This document shows, one piece after another, positions 1 through 10,368 of a stretch of 64,000 nucleotides of DNA (its first letter is position 1; each line of letters opens with the position of its first letter). Position numbers and translations under genes: made by a program. The notes below the pieces were generated by a model. That model had not been told where the DNA came from and did no database searches. It saw only the letters and a list, made by a program, of their open reading frames with translations. Source of the stretch: Mucor racemosus (lineage: Eukaryota > Mucoromycota > Mucoromycetes > Mucorales > Mucoraceae); the NCBI GenBank assembly GCA_027405735.1, contig JAPEHQ010000019.1, positions 687,001-751,000 on the forward strand, in the 5' to 3' direction.

Positions 1-480
1 GCTTTCATCTCATTCCTAAAGATCTTTTGTTCATAAAGCCTTATAATAATTACGATATACGTTTATGAACAATTTTTTCACTACTACATTAGAAACTAAT
101 ACGGTACCCTGATTGTTTATTAAATTTCCTGAAAAAATACCCAGTGGGTGAATAATTTGTATTGTTTTATATGAATAGCAACTGATTTGATCTGTATTAT
201 TAGCCAAACCATATAAATACTGTTTTCGTAAGGTATTAGGTATATAATAGCTATTTTTTACAATAGCATCTTCATATTGAAATAAACTAATCTATCATTA
301 TGTTTTATTCTAGTATATATCCGATATGCTAGGGGGGCAAAATAAAAACTGAATTTTAAGTTCTAGACACCCAATAAAAATCATCAGAAAATGTGTTGAT
401 CTCCAGAGACAAAACAAATTGATTCAATCAAAACAAGTTTCCATAAATATTATTTGACCTTTATATATACTTTCAAAATA
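1..480. other. AT-rich intergenic start of window
   Basis: No gene is recognised here. Near 310-335 there is a stretch resembling the imperfect palindrome (TATATCCGATATGCTAG) that also occurs near 29840 and 37750, inside the Tc1-like repeat copies. This may be an end of the same kind of element, but no boundary or target duplication could be fixed. Confidence 0.4.
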
Positions 481-482
481 AA

Positions 483-779
483 ATGGGAAAAACAACTACA
501 AAACAAGATATTATGGATATTCGTTGAGCATGCAAGGTCAGCGGAATTGAGAAAACAAAAAAATTTGTTAAAATAATTGATCTCGTGAATCATATAAATG
601 ATATGAGTCTCGAAAAAAATCATACGGATATGCCTCAAAGAAAGCGAGGATCTCAAAACAGGGAAACTCAACTGGGCACTAGAAATCTGGAGGAAATGTT
701 TGAAAAGCTCATTGAGGAACATCCTGAGACCAAGTACTGTAATATCAATAATTATTGTATCTGTTTCTTCTTCAGATAA
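483..779 (+). pseudogene. Decayed ORF, possible transposase N-terminus
   Basis: From the ATG at 483 the frame reads MGKTTTKQDIMDIR, hits an in-frame TGA at 525, then continues open through a basic segment (QRKRGSQNRE) and a helical stretch (NLEEMFEKLIEEHPETK) before a GT-like exon end near 737. The layout of a short basic helical N-terminus beside other mobile DNA would fit the DNA-binding part of a Tc1/mariner-like transposase. I do not recognise the family and no catalytic domain follows. A solo LTR sits 76 bp downstream. This is a broken remnant at best; chance openness cannot be excluded. Confidence 0.25.
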
Positions 780-855
780 CCCTCTTTCTTGACAGCTAGA
801 ACGAGTGTAATCAATTCCAGCAATTTGGTTTGATATTTTTTTCTCTATTTCTCGT

Positions 856-1161
856 TGCTACAAGGAACAGTAATTAAACAAAAAAAGCGTTGCGAATACA
901 ATTATAACTCTTTGATATTTATTAAGATATAAAGTAAAGCAAACGTTTATGGATTACCATAGCCTTTGTGATATATATACTATTTTCTAATTCTATTAAT
1001 AATACAGTAACAACATCTTCATGGTTTAGGTCTTAGTTTGAAAGTACCAGTGGTACAATTTGACATTTTAATGTTTTTTGTGATTTAAAGTTATTAGATC
1101 TTAGATGTTGACTAAGATCAATTTGGTTACTAAACAAACTTGGTATATGTAGTTTACTACA
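856..1161 (+). mobile_element. Solo LTR, family B (copy 1)
   Basis: A 306-bp segment that begins TGCTACAAGG and ends TTTACTACA (TG...CA ends). It is flanked by the exact 5-bp direct repeat CTCGT at 851-855 and 1162-1166. The second copy at 33095-33416 is closely similar along its whole length. TG/CA ends, a 5-bp target duplication and two copies in unrelated flanks are the signature of a solo long terminal repeat of an LTR retrotransposon. It contains a TATATATAC stretch in the middle. No internal retroelement coding region lies beside it. Orientation is assigned only relative to copy 2. Confidence 0.8.
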
Positions 1162-1166
1162 CTCGT

Positions 1167-2723
1167 TGTTTCTCCAGATATTCTTCGTATACATGACAAT
1201 TAGCCTCGTCTTGTTCTTTATTAAAATTAATCATTTGATTATCATAATTCTCTGCCATTTTATTCAATTTATCGGCATCGTTATCGTCGTGGCCAAAGAG
1301 GGCATCATTTATAATATTTTTTTACCAAAATATGTGGTTGAAGAAGAAGACGGGGAATGAGAAGTCTCACTAGTATGTTTTTCAGAAATAATAGTAGGAC
1401 CACTTCCGCAGCAGAAAAAATAAAGCCAACAGAGGAGCTCGCAAAAGGACTCTTGTAGGTTGCCAATGGCATAGCATCACCACAGGAGTTACCGGTATTA
1501 GCAACATCAGCGTTTCTATCTCCCAAGATTGGCTCTAATTCATGGTAGTGCGGACAAACTTTGAGCATTTGAGCTATACATTGTTATTCATTAATATATA
1601 TATATTATTATTAGAAAATGACAATTGATATTTGTGTATATCACATCATTAATCACAAACTAAATGTTAAACTCGTCGTGTACATACAATTAACATTCTG
1701 TACAACCATATCAAAGCGTATTCAAAGATTGAATCAAGGAGCTTGTTGATAAACAAATCCATAAAGTTTTATATTCATGAACCAATAACTTTGCCATTTA
1801 CCAATGTACATAACAACTCCACACATTTAATTAACCTTTCTAGATAATCATTGGTCAGCAACAATAATCCATAACTTATAGATTTCCATTTCCTTTAGAT
1901 TAAACAGTTGATATAATAAATAGCATACGATTTTCCATAGCCACGAAGATCTTTATCTTCTTATTTTGAAAAGAATAAACGATATCTTATATATTATCCT
2001 ATCCGTGTTTTATTTCATTTTTTCACAGCTCTGACAGTTCATGTAGATTGATATATCATAAGTTTACCCAGATGTAGAAATCCAGGAACAACTATTGAAA
2101 TCCAACATGGCATGACATTTAGTAACTCATACTAAATGTCATACATAACCACTAGCATTAACGGCGACTATCAGGAACATTCAGGAACAATCCGTAGCAA
2201 TGAAACATAAGCAATCCTACATCTTATTCAAATAATACAATCACTGATTCCCAATTCCACAAATTCCATTGTATATGATTTGTTCCCAAATCATATCAAG
2301 TACCTCAATACCCGGCAATTCATTAATAATATTGATAATCATATAACCATTTAGAAAACATATAAATACGAAGCATCAATGAATTAATAAAATGTATCTT
2401 TTAGCAGAGTATTTCTATATTAGCATCTTTTGATATAACATGGATGCCTCTGGATCCAGATGGGGAGTCCACTCAACCAAGATCAGCCAAGTAGAATTCT
2501 AGAACGAGCATAAGTATCATTACAGCTAACGCCCTTCAGCATCACTACAGCAAGTGACGATACAATCGTGTATAATTTTTTCACAGTTATTAATAAAACA
2601 ACGATGACATACACCCAATCAGCTGAGCGTCCTAGATAAACCAGTTCTCTGTTATATTAAAGCTTAAGAGACAATAACAAATCAATAATCATTGAAAATA
2701 ATCTCGACTTTTGCAGCTTCCCC
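1167..2723. other. Repeat-derived intergenic region, LTR-like signals
   Basis: No gene is supported. Around 2060-2153 there is a segment shared in inverted orientation with 36148-36240, including the hairpin annotated separately. Promoter/polyadenylation-like pairs that resemble LTR structure occur near 2364 (CATATAAATACG) and 2390 (AATAAAATG), and an AATAAAAC signal near 2590. LTR ends could not be placed. A short open frame on the minus strand at 1305-1568 has no recognisable content. Confidence 0.35.
2113..2141. repeat. Perfect 12-bp hairpin in inverted repeat copy 1
   Basis: TGACATTTAGTA, five bases (ACTCA), then TACTAAATGTCA: a perfect 12/12 inverted repeat. The same 29-bp hairpin occurs at 36160-36188 within about 90 bp of shared flanking sequence in the opposite orientation. 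Confidence 0.85.
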
Positions 2724-3269
2724 TTGCTTGAAAGTATTATTATGGGTCAATATTGTCTAATAATAGAAACTCCAGAAGATTATTTGAATAATAAATATAA
2801 TTTGAGACAAGTTACTAATTCCTTGGGTCGTTGTTATACATTGAAAATGTTGCATTTTGTTTCCGATCATAGTCGAGATATATATGCCAGAGATTTCGCA
2901 CATGATGTACACGCTAAAAACAATTTAACTACAATTTCCCTGAAATCATTCATAGAAATACTCGTTATAGTTAAACTAATTGAAATAGTTCTTAAAGAAG
3001 AAATGCAAGAAGGCAGCAAAACAATTATGAAGAAACTAATCTTAGGTATGACAAAATTCAATATTCTGGTGCAATACGGCCGAACTATGCTTCCCATGGG
3101 TATAACAACGATCTGCACAGATGGGCAGAATAAAAATTTTTGTGCCGATCAGGCAGCCCAGATGAGCAGAGCAATGATATCTAGATTTTTAGTCAATTTA
3201 TTATTAATGTATATCAATCATAATATAATTAATAACGATAATAATTTGAATGGTTTAAAACAGATGTGA
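2724..3269 (+). CDS. Hypothetical 181-aa ORF inside dispersed repeat
   Basis: An open frame of 181 codons, not recognised. The N-terminal 110 residues occur only here in the window. The C-terminal part, from YGRTMLPMG onward with a short Cys-containing segment (CTDGQNKNFCADQAAQMS), is repeated at 33061-33540. There it is interrupted by a solo LTR and ends early. The repeated part keeps the same reading frame with mostly conservative changes (CADQAAQMSRAM versus CADQAARMSRAM), so it may once have coded. No signal peptide or clear membrane segment is seen. It is probably part of a repetitive element rather than a host gene. Confidence 0.3.
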   Translation: MLESIIMGQYCLIIETPEDYLNNKYNLRQVTNSLGRCYTLKMLHFVSDHSRDIYARDFAHDVHAKNNLTTISLKSFIEILVIVKLIEIVLKEEMQEGSKTIMKKLILGMTKFNILVQYGRTMLPMGITTICTDGQNKNFCADQAAQMSRAMISRFLVNLLLMYINHNIINNDNNLNGLKQM

Positions 3270-4007
3270 GTTACTCTGATTCAATAGAATAATTACTTTA
3301 TTGATGAGATATATCAATTTGAAATTTGAGGTTTGAAAGAGTTCTGCCCATTTTCTTCTTTTGGGCACCAAATGGGAACAACTACAACAATCTGTTTGGT
3401 AACACTAAAAGTATTTATGCCTTTGTAAATTCTTGTTTGCAACACACAATATCTTTTTTCTTCCCTACTCATCCTCAGCTCTTTTATTTATGTTTAAAAC
3501 TACAACAAAAAGACTTATATTTTTTTATAAACTGAAATCAAGTAGCAGGTACAACTACATGTTTTTTCTATTGTTTATTTGGAAATAAATTATTAACTGT
3601 TAATGTTAGGCCGCGTTATAATATTTTTCTCTAACAAAAAAAGCATCCAAGGCTTATTAGTCATTTTGTTCCATCATCTACTTTATAATCAATACTTTTT
3701 TGGTCTAAAATCGATATCTACCAGCTGGAAAATTGGTGATTATAAAAGTATGCATAGCATTGGCTTAATTTTTTGAATGAAGGAATAAACTTATGTTAGT
3801 CTACTATTTAGTTTCAAAAAAGCATTTATTTCTATTTAGTGGCCAACAGCTAATAAGAAGAGGAAAACAAGATGTTGTCTTGTATATCACTACAAACTAT
3901 CAAAGGTACACCATAGTTATTACTTATTAGCTTGTTATTAATAATTGGTTTTACTAATAAATAAACTTTTATAGTAGGTCAAAAGTAAGTTTGTTTTGGT
4001 AAAGCAG

Positions 4008-5539
4008 TGAATAAACTGGCTTGGGACAAAGAGGGTAAAAATGCGGTAATACGTTTTAGTGATGGCCATGTTTATGTTTATGATGTTGGAGAGGTAAGTC
4101 TAAAACTTAATGTAAATCATCTCTAGCGCATTAATTATCAAGTAAGACTATATTATCATCAAATAAACTACCACAAAATATTAACATGTATAAATATTTA
4201 AATTAGTAAGCTTGAATCAAGTGGGTACAGCATCATTAATTCTTGAAAAAGTTCTCAAGTATTATAAAATCTCTTAATTTTAAGACTTACAAGGCCTATA
4301 AGTGGAATATTAATTTCGAAAATTATTCTTGTCCAGATCATCAATTTTGACATTTTTTAATTTTTTTTTTCTGATTTTGCAAATCTAGAGTTAATTATAT
4401 TACCAATTATAAAAACAAAAAATATACACATATGCAGAATTTAGCGCTCTATTTGCTCAATAAAAAATATACAATATTTTCATTGCAAAATAATACATGA
4501 AAATCCTTTAACCAAAAAACCGTTTTTGGGCCAAAAGTACAAAGTTTCATTACTTAACATTTTATATTAAGTTTTTATGAAATCCGTGTTAGTTATGGCT
4601 ACAATTTTCTCTCATAATGTAGTATATTTAAACGTTGATTTTGGTATCAAAATTTGATTTTTCTGTTTTTTGATTAAAATCATGAGTGTTGGTAAGGATA
4701 AAATGAGCCCCGAAAAATGTCCGCTACAAAGTCTGAATTTTCAGACCGTACATGTTTAAACATAATAAAAGTTAAAAAAACGCCTTTTTATTTAAAATTT
4801 AGATATACCATCATATTAGAGACTTAGCCATTCAATCTTGCTATGCTCAATTACGGCGTCGCTCTACGGGGGGATTGGCTTCGCAATTTTTTAATGAATG
4901 TATGATATGACACACGGTTTTTCTAGTAGAAAATTTTATGTTTCTATTATAGTAACAGATATTGCCTACTTTACTTATAGTTTATAGTTCAGGCGCTGTA
5001 ATGCTGCTTTTACATTGGCTGAAATGTGCAATTTAGCAGGGTTTTAAATGCGCTAAATATGTAAAGCCTTGAAAATCCTTTTATACGTGTGTTGTTTCTC
5101 TCTTTTTGTTTTCATATTCCAAGGATATATTCACCGTTTGATAAGGCATGATTTATCGAGACTTTGTAAATTAAAATCAACGTAAAAAGTACCGTTTATT
5201 AGAATGAATTAAATATGGGTTTATATAGTTATTGGAATTGTGTGGTAAGATCTAATGGACAGGGATTCATTAGATGTGACAATAGATATTATTATAACAT
5301 GTTATGTTTCAGTATTAGTTCCTGGGTGAAAGGAACCAGTTACTGGATAGATAAGATCTGTTAGATCTGTCGGAGCTCTTCTATATATCGAAGAATGTTG
5401 TAATTCTGATAGATCAAGGCATATCAGACTATCAAGCTGACATTCTTTTCTTTTATCGAAATACACATTCTAACATAAGGGACTAATGTTTTTAATATAG
5501 GTAGCAGCAGTTATATTGGAGACCGATATTTTCATTTAA
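4008..5539 (+). pseudogene. Dynein intermediate chain-like C-terminal exons (copy 1)
   Basis: Exon 1 (4008-4093) translates as NKLAWDKEGKNAVIRF followed by SDGHVYVYDVGE. This resembles the last WD-type segment of cytoplasmic dynein intermediate chains, whose C-terminus typically reads NRVRW...IYDVGE. It is preceded by a pyrimidine-rich tract and AAAGCAG acceptor and followed by a GTAAGT donor. A second exon at 5501-5539 after ATATAG reads VAAVILETDIFI and stop, in phase, placed where dynein chains continue after DVGE. The intron between them contains the family C solo LTR. The rest of the dynein protein is absent, so this is a captured or duplicated gene fragment. The name rests on remembered family motifs. 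Confidence 0.5.
5149..5416 (+). mobile_element. Solo LTR, family C (copy 1)
   Basis: A 268-bp segment starting TGATTTATCGAG and ending CTGATAGATCA, flanked by the exact 5-bp repeat AGGCA (5144-5148, 5417-5421). It interrupts the 2.5-kb repeat. The paralogous copy at about 35455 is uninterrupted (AATAAGGAATATCAGAC), which gives an empty-site comparison. A related copy with its own duplication lies at 58479-58775. Internal matches between the two include AAAAAGTACCGTTT and GGGTTTATATA. Confidence 0.8.
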
Positions 5540-5642
5540 CTGCATTCTAAGATCAAATATCATTATTTACTACTGTATTGTTGGCGGTATTTCTTGATTT
5601 CCAGATCAAATCGAACGCAATGATCTTTATATCTAGCTGAAT

Positions 5643-6235
5643 AGTGATCACAATCGATCAGTGCGAATATAAGCGAACGAGCCCTATGCTTGGGTTCACT
5701 TGAATTGCGCTTTTTTCAGAGTATTACTTGATTTGACTTGGTTGATTAATTTTTTTTTAGCAACTTCCTGCTTGGCGCTTGATGAAAACATCGTGAGCTT
5801 GCTTGTGTGCTTGCTCGAAATACTTAAAATTGAAATAGACTTGTTTTCATGTAAACCTGCTTATTTTCAAATAGGTTGTTGTCGGGCCCAGCTCATACTA
5901 GAAAATTTGGCTGGAAAAACCCGGCTCGACACCAATATTACTTTCAAATCAAGCAAGCATGTGACACAAGGAAAATTTATTCGATTTACGCAATTTAGCT
6001 TTAAAAATGTCAGAATGCATCACATTTTGAAGTGATATCAGGCTGAAATTATATAGTACAATGCTTGTACTTGTACTCGGATTTTCTCGCTTACTTATAT
6101 ACAGTATCCTCGTGCTCCACTTGCTTGAATTTTTAAAAAATTAAATAATGCTTGATTTATGGTTAGATGCTTGCTTTCAAAACTGAAAATGCTCAAATAT
6201 TTTAGACTCGGCAATAATGCTTAACCTATCCAATA
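5643..6235 (+). repeat. GCTTGCTTG/GCTCG-rich repeat, family D (copy 1)
   Basis: A segment rich in GCTTG, GCTCG and their variants that matches 30942-31935 in the same orientation, starting at AATCGATCAGTGCGAATA. This copy lacks the solo LTR found in copy 2, but carries the 69-bp hAT-like insertion at 5872-5940. The open frame across 5700-6035 is not conserved in copy 2 and is treated as chance. Confidence 0.7.
5872..5940 (+). mobile_element. 69-bp hAT-like mini-element (copy 1)
   Basis: This short insertion begins TAGGTTGTTGTCGGGCCC and ends CTCGACACCAATATTA. It is flanked by 8-bp direct repeats TTTTCAAA (5864-5871) and CTTTCAAA (5941-5948), one mismatch. The paralogous family D copy has the uninterrupted site TTTTCAAATC near 31540. 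Imperfect terminal inverted repeats (TAGnnnTGnTGTCGnnCC) plus an 8-bp duplication fit the hAT superfamily. The second copy is at 30141-30210. Confidence 0.65.
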
Positions 6236-8722
6236 TTTCTAGTTGTAGAGAGTTTTTATAAAAAAATTAGTAGAAAAGGTATTAAAAAACCATATTCCTA
6301 TATACAAATCTTGCATAACTACAAATAACAATTATTAAGTTTAAATAGATTACTATATGATCTGTTGCATAAATGTGAAAAAATTGTTGTAAATTTTTAG
6401 TTTTGGGCATCTTACCGCTTAAATCAATCCAAACACCGCTTTAGGACAAATGATCGGTTAGATATAAACAGCCAGCTTTAGAAACTGGAAATCAAGGTGT
6501 TTTCATTATATACATCGTAAATAAAAAAAATTGATGGTATTGCCAAGATGTTGGTAAATAATGAGATAACATTTGTGTAAGCAAATTGAATCAAATGGTA
6601 TGGAAATAATCCTTTAGAGTACTGTTATTTGAAATTCACAGCATAAATGACAAGGCTTTGAACAGCTATATCGCGAGAATCAAAGCAGCCATAGCATTTC
6701 AACAGTAACAAAAGTGCTTTATGTATTTTGTTTGATAGCATATGCAAATCTCCAAAGGGTTTGAAATCTTTTATTGATTTTTGGCCGAGAAAAGTGAGAT
6801 TACGCAAATCGTCGATTTCTTCATTGCTTTCACCGAAAATTTATCCATAGTTGCGAGTAAGCATTCGATTTGTAGGTATCAATTTGCACAATAAAATAAA
6901 AGCACTTATTTATAATTTTTATATATTGTATAGCAACATATTTGTTTGCCAAACCACTGCTGTTTTAAATAATCAAAATTTGAGAATTTTGAAAATTGAT
7001 AAAAGAGCACAATTTACATTTGATCCATTCTCAAGCCTGATTTTCTCAGTTCCACATCCATTTATGTTTATTTTTGGATCAAATAACTATCTATTATGCA
7101 TCAATTTACGTGGAAATTGAAAGCATCAACCGATTGTTCCCACAACAGGTCTATTTTATCAAATATTGGCTCAATTAGGGGAGAGGTATTGTATGTGGGT
7201 TTCATGTACTTGCATTGAAGTGTAATATGTGATATTATAAAGAAGGGCGTATATCCTTCAAGACCTTTTAACATAGTATCTGCTTATATAAACGACGAAT
7301 ATCACAGGAAACGGGGTGTAACGTTTTCCCCACATAATTTAGGGGTAGTAACTTACTTTAGCCCACAGACTTTTAGTTTTATAAATAGGTTTTCCTTTGC
7401 CACTTTACGCTATTGCGTAGAATCCACAGCCAAGAATATGACGCATGTAAACAAACATCGGAATGGAAGCCTCCATTTGATCTAATAAACTATACACGAA
7501 GCATAGTAATGTTATTGTGTCAAATACGTATTAAATAATAAATGATACAATATGTAATCAATTTCTTGCAAATCATAAATCTAGATGCTTTATATATTTC
7601 CAAATAGTTTAAAAATATCAAGGGGCTGAACAATATACATAGCATATAAGCTGTTTGCATTATATACACTGTAGTACATGTTTCTTGTATAAATAATGTA
7701 CAAGCAACCTTTTATGGCTAATCATATAAATTAATGAAACTCTCCAACCAAGTTTTACCATGTATGTAATTTTGTGGAAATCATATGAACAATTTATAAT
7801 TTCGAAAGTTTGTTATTTGATGCAATAATTATATTACTCCTGCTAGTATGCTTACGCTTATGCTCATGTTATTGATGCATTTTACGCCATGGATGCGATT
7901 TAGGTATCAAATGTCTATTGAATACGAAACAGCATATCGTGGAAGAAAAAGAAAATCATGGGGGGCTACTATAAGTGATGTTTCCATATATAAAAAAAAA
8001 AGAATACTAATGCTATTTTGGTATGGCGAAATGAAGCGACAAAACTCTTAATATTTCGTTTCATCTTTTTTTGATTTTTTATTGATTAAACACATCTTTT
8101 ATAAAATAAAAATAAAAAAAGTTTCATGTCATGTATTGTGTATATAAATATATTTAATCAAATAGACTTATAAAGATAATGTATACATGTATAGATTTAG
8201 TTTTTTAAAAAAATTTATGTAGGCGTGCATTATCTTTTGCAAGTGAAGAGAACCTCATTTTACCAGCAGATTTGATGCAAGTTGGGGGAAAAGGAGAAAC
8301 AAGTTGTTTGATTTGATGCAAAACAAACATGCCGTGCACAGAGAAGGAGATGCAATTCCAAACTCTAATGGAAATGAATAATCAGTGTTCCTCTTGGAAA
8401 TAATAATAATACTATTATTATTATTATCATGATTATAGAAACCACATGTTAAATTCTGACAACATTGTCATTATAGGATATATACAAAGTGTATCATATA
8501 GTCATTTTTTATCATATGATTTCTTGTTGATGTTGTTGCTTGGGTTTAATAAAACAAAAAAGCAGCAACATCCATGCGCTCATGTCAAGATATAATTCTA
8601 TATGTCGTTTTTAGTTGTATATAGATTCACGTTACATGATGCACTAGCATGGTTTAATATACAATCATAAAAGATCCATCATTTCACCATCATCATTGTT
8701 GCTTATAATTGTATTTTATCAT

Positions 8723-8753
<31 letters not shown>

Positions 8754-9824
8754 CATAGATTTTATATAAATATATAAAACTCATTGATCTCCTTGATTCT
8801 TATTTCAATCTTGACTTGTAAAACAAATGATCAATCATGCATACAGAAAAGAAGGCCTCGATTTCTTTGGATTGATTCAATTACGATTCAATGATCTGCA
8901 TCAATCAGTTTTTACTATTTGTTGTAATTATAAGAATTAAGAAGGATTAAATTAGGATGGAGACTTGTTACAGAGTTGATTGATAAAAGAACAAACAAAC
9001 ATTATTCTAATTGAGGCAAAACGAAATCAAATGCAATATAATATCGATCATTATTACACATCCAAGTTTAAAACATGTCAATATATTAAAAAAAAAAAAA
9101 AGCACTGACAAAATGAAATGGAAATAACAACAAGAAAATTACTGTTTTAAAACCATATGATCTTCAAAAAAGAAGCGATATTTTAGTAAGAACTTTTAGT
9201 ATGGTCTGCTGCTGCTTGCTTCTGCTTTATACTTCTTTTATCCATTTTTTGTTTGATTTAAACCTATGATATACAATGACAGCTGACTAGGATAATCATG
9301 AGACATGTGTATAAATAAAAGAAAATAGCATTTACATGTATTAGTATAATATGTATAATGTATGTATATTACATGTAAATGTATGTAGTCTATATATATA
9401 TATATCTATATAGAATATTGTTAGAGAGAGAAAGAGAGAGAGAGACAGAGAGAGAGAGAAAGAGAAAGGGAAAGACAAGCAGTAATATATAGTATATACA
9501 CCAACTTATGACGAACCAATACGACACATACACTCAAATGATTGAATGCAATTAAATACTACCTTGATATTAACACAGACATGACATTTCAACACAAAAA
9601 TATTTGTTTATTTGATAAACATAACAGATTAGTTTTTTTTTTCATCCGAGAATGGCGATGACAGCAATAAGATGAAACAGAAATGATAATAAGGTTTTTT
9701 TGTTGTACAAGTTTGGAGTTTAACTTATCATGGGATAATTGAAAAATGTCTTCTTTCTTTTTGTTGAATAGAGACATTTGAGACCATCTGTTTCCAAAAG
9801 ATATCATCTATGCAATAGTTGTTT

Positions 9825-9859
<35 letters not shown>

Positions 9860-10230
9860 TTTTAATAGTAGTAGTTTTGAAATGATCTTCTCGTTTACTC
9901 TATTGGAGTCGTGATACTCGATCCGCCCCCCTTTTTTTGAATTGTCTTCTATTTCTCTCTCTCTCTCATTATCACTCTCACATACAGTCTATCTATTTCT
10001 ATAATACAATTCTTTATCTCCCCCCCTCTCTACCCCCAAAAACGAAAATCAATGGCTGATGCAGGATGAAAAAAACATGTCGTCGAAATAAGAATTGTGT
10101 CTCAAAATTTGATTTGGAAAATTCCCTTTAATTTAACCATACCAAGGAAGGGTTCTATAAACAAAGAGTAAATCCTTGGTAAAAATAGAGACGAATGACC
10201 CACACAAATAGTTCTTCATTGGGCCGTGCT
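6236..10230. other. AT-rich intergenic region with microsatellites
   Basis: Nearly 4 kb without a supported gene. Short open frames at 6625-6807 (-), 6851-7120 (+) and 7848-8051 (+) show no recognisable domain. Simple repeats are present: an (AT)n run near 8728-8752, alternating AT near 9390-9412, a (GA)n tract at 9421-9475, and a pure T tract at about 9823-9857. The last kilobase is probably the upstream region of the bZIP gene. Confidence 0.5.
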
Positions 10231-10234
10231 TATT

Positions 10235-10241
10235 TATAAAA
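10235..10241 (+). promoter_or_regulatory. Probable TATA box of the bZIP gene
   Basis: TATAAAA lies 128 bp upstream of the bZIP start codon, followed by CT-rich and A-rich leader sequence running up to the ATG. The position fits a fungal core promoter. Confidence 0.5.
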
Positions 10242-10368
10242 GGGGCGTCGAAAGAAAGACACATCAATACTATAAATACTAACATCTCTTTTTTTTTTTC
10301 TTGAAATATCTTTAATATATTATCTTTTTTCTTTTCCTCAACACAACAAAAAAAAACAAAAAAAAAAT

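Larger units (their letters stand above)
3065..5580 (+). repeat. 2.5-kb dispersed repeat (copy 1) with dynein-like exons
   Basis: This block is collinear with 33061-35607, about 80-90% similar by eye. The only large differences are a solo LTR inserted near the left end of copy 2 and another near the right end of copy 1. Similarity stops abruptly after ATCATTATTT on the right in both copies. Inside are two exons of a dynein-intermediate-chain-like sequence, annotated separately. A 48-bp GC-richer island at 4823-4870 is nearly invariant between copies. No terminal repeats or transposase were identified, so the class of element is unknown. Confidence 0.75.

Noticed and set aside
5700..6035. 111-codon open frame as a gene
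   Set aside because: It lies in repeat D, spans the hAT-like insertion and is not conserved in the second copy.
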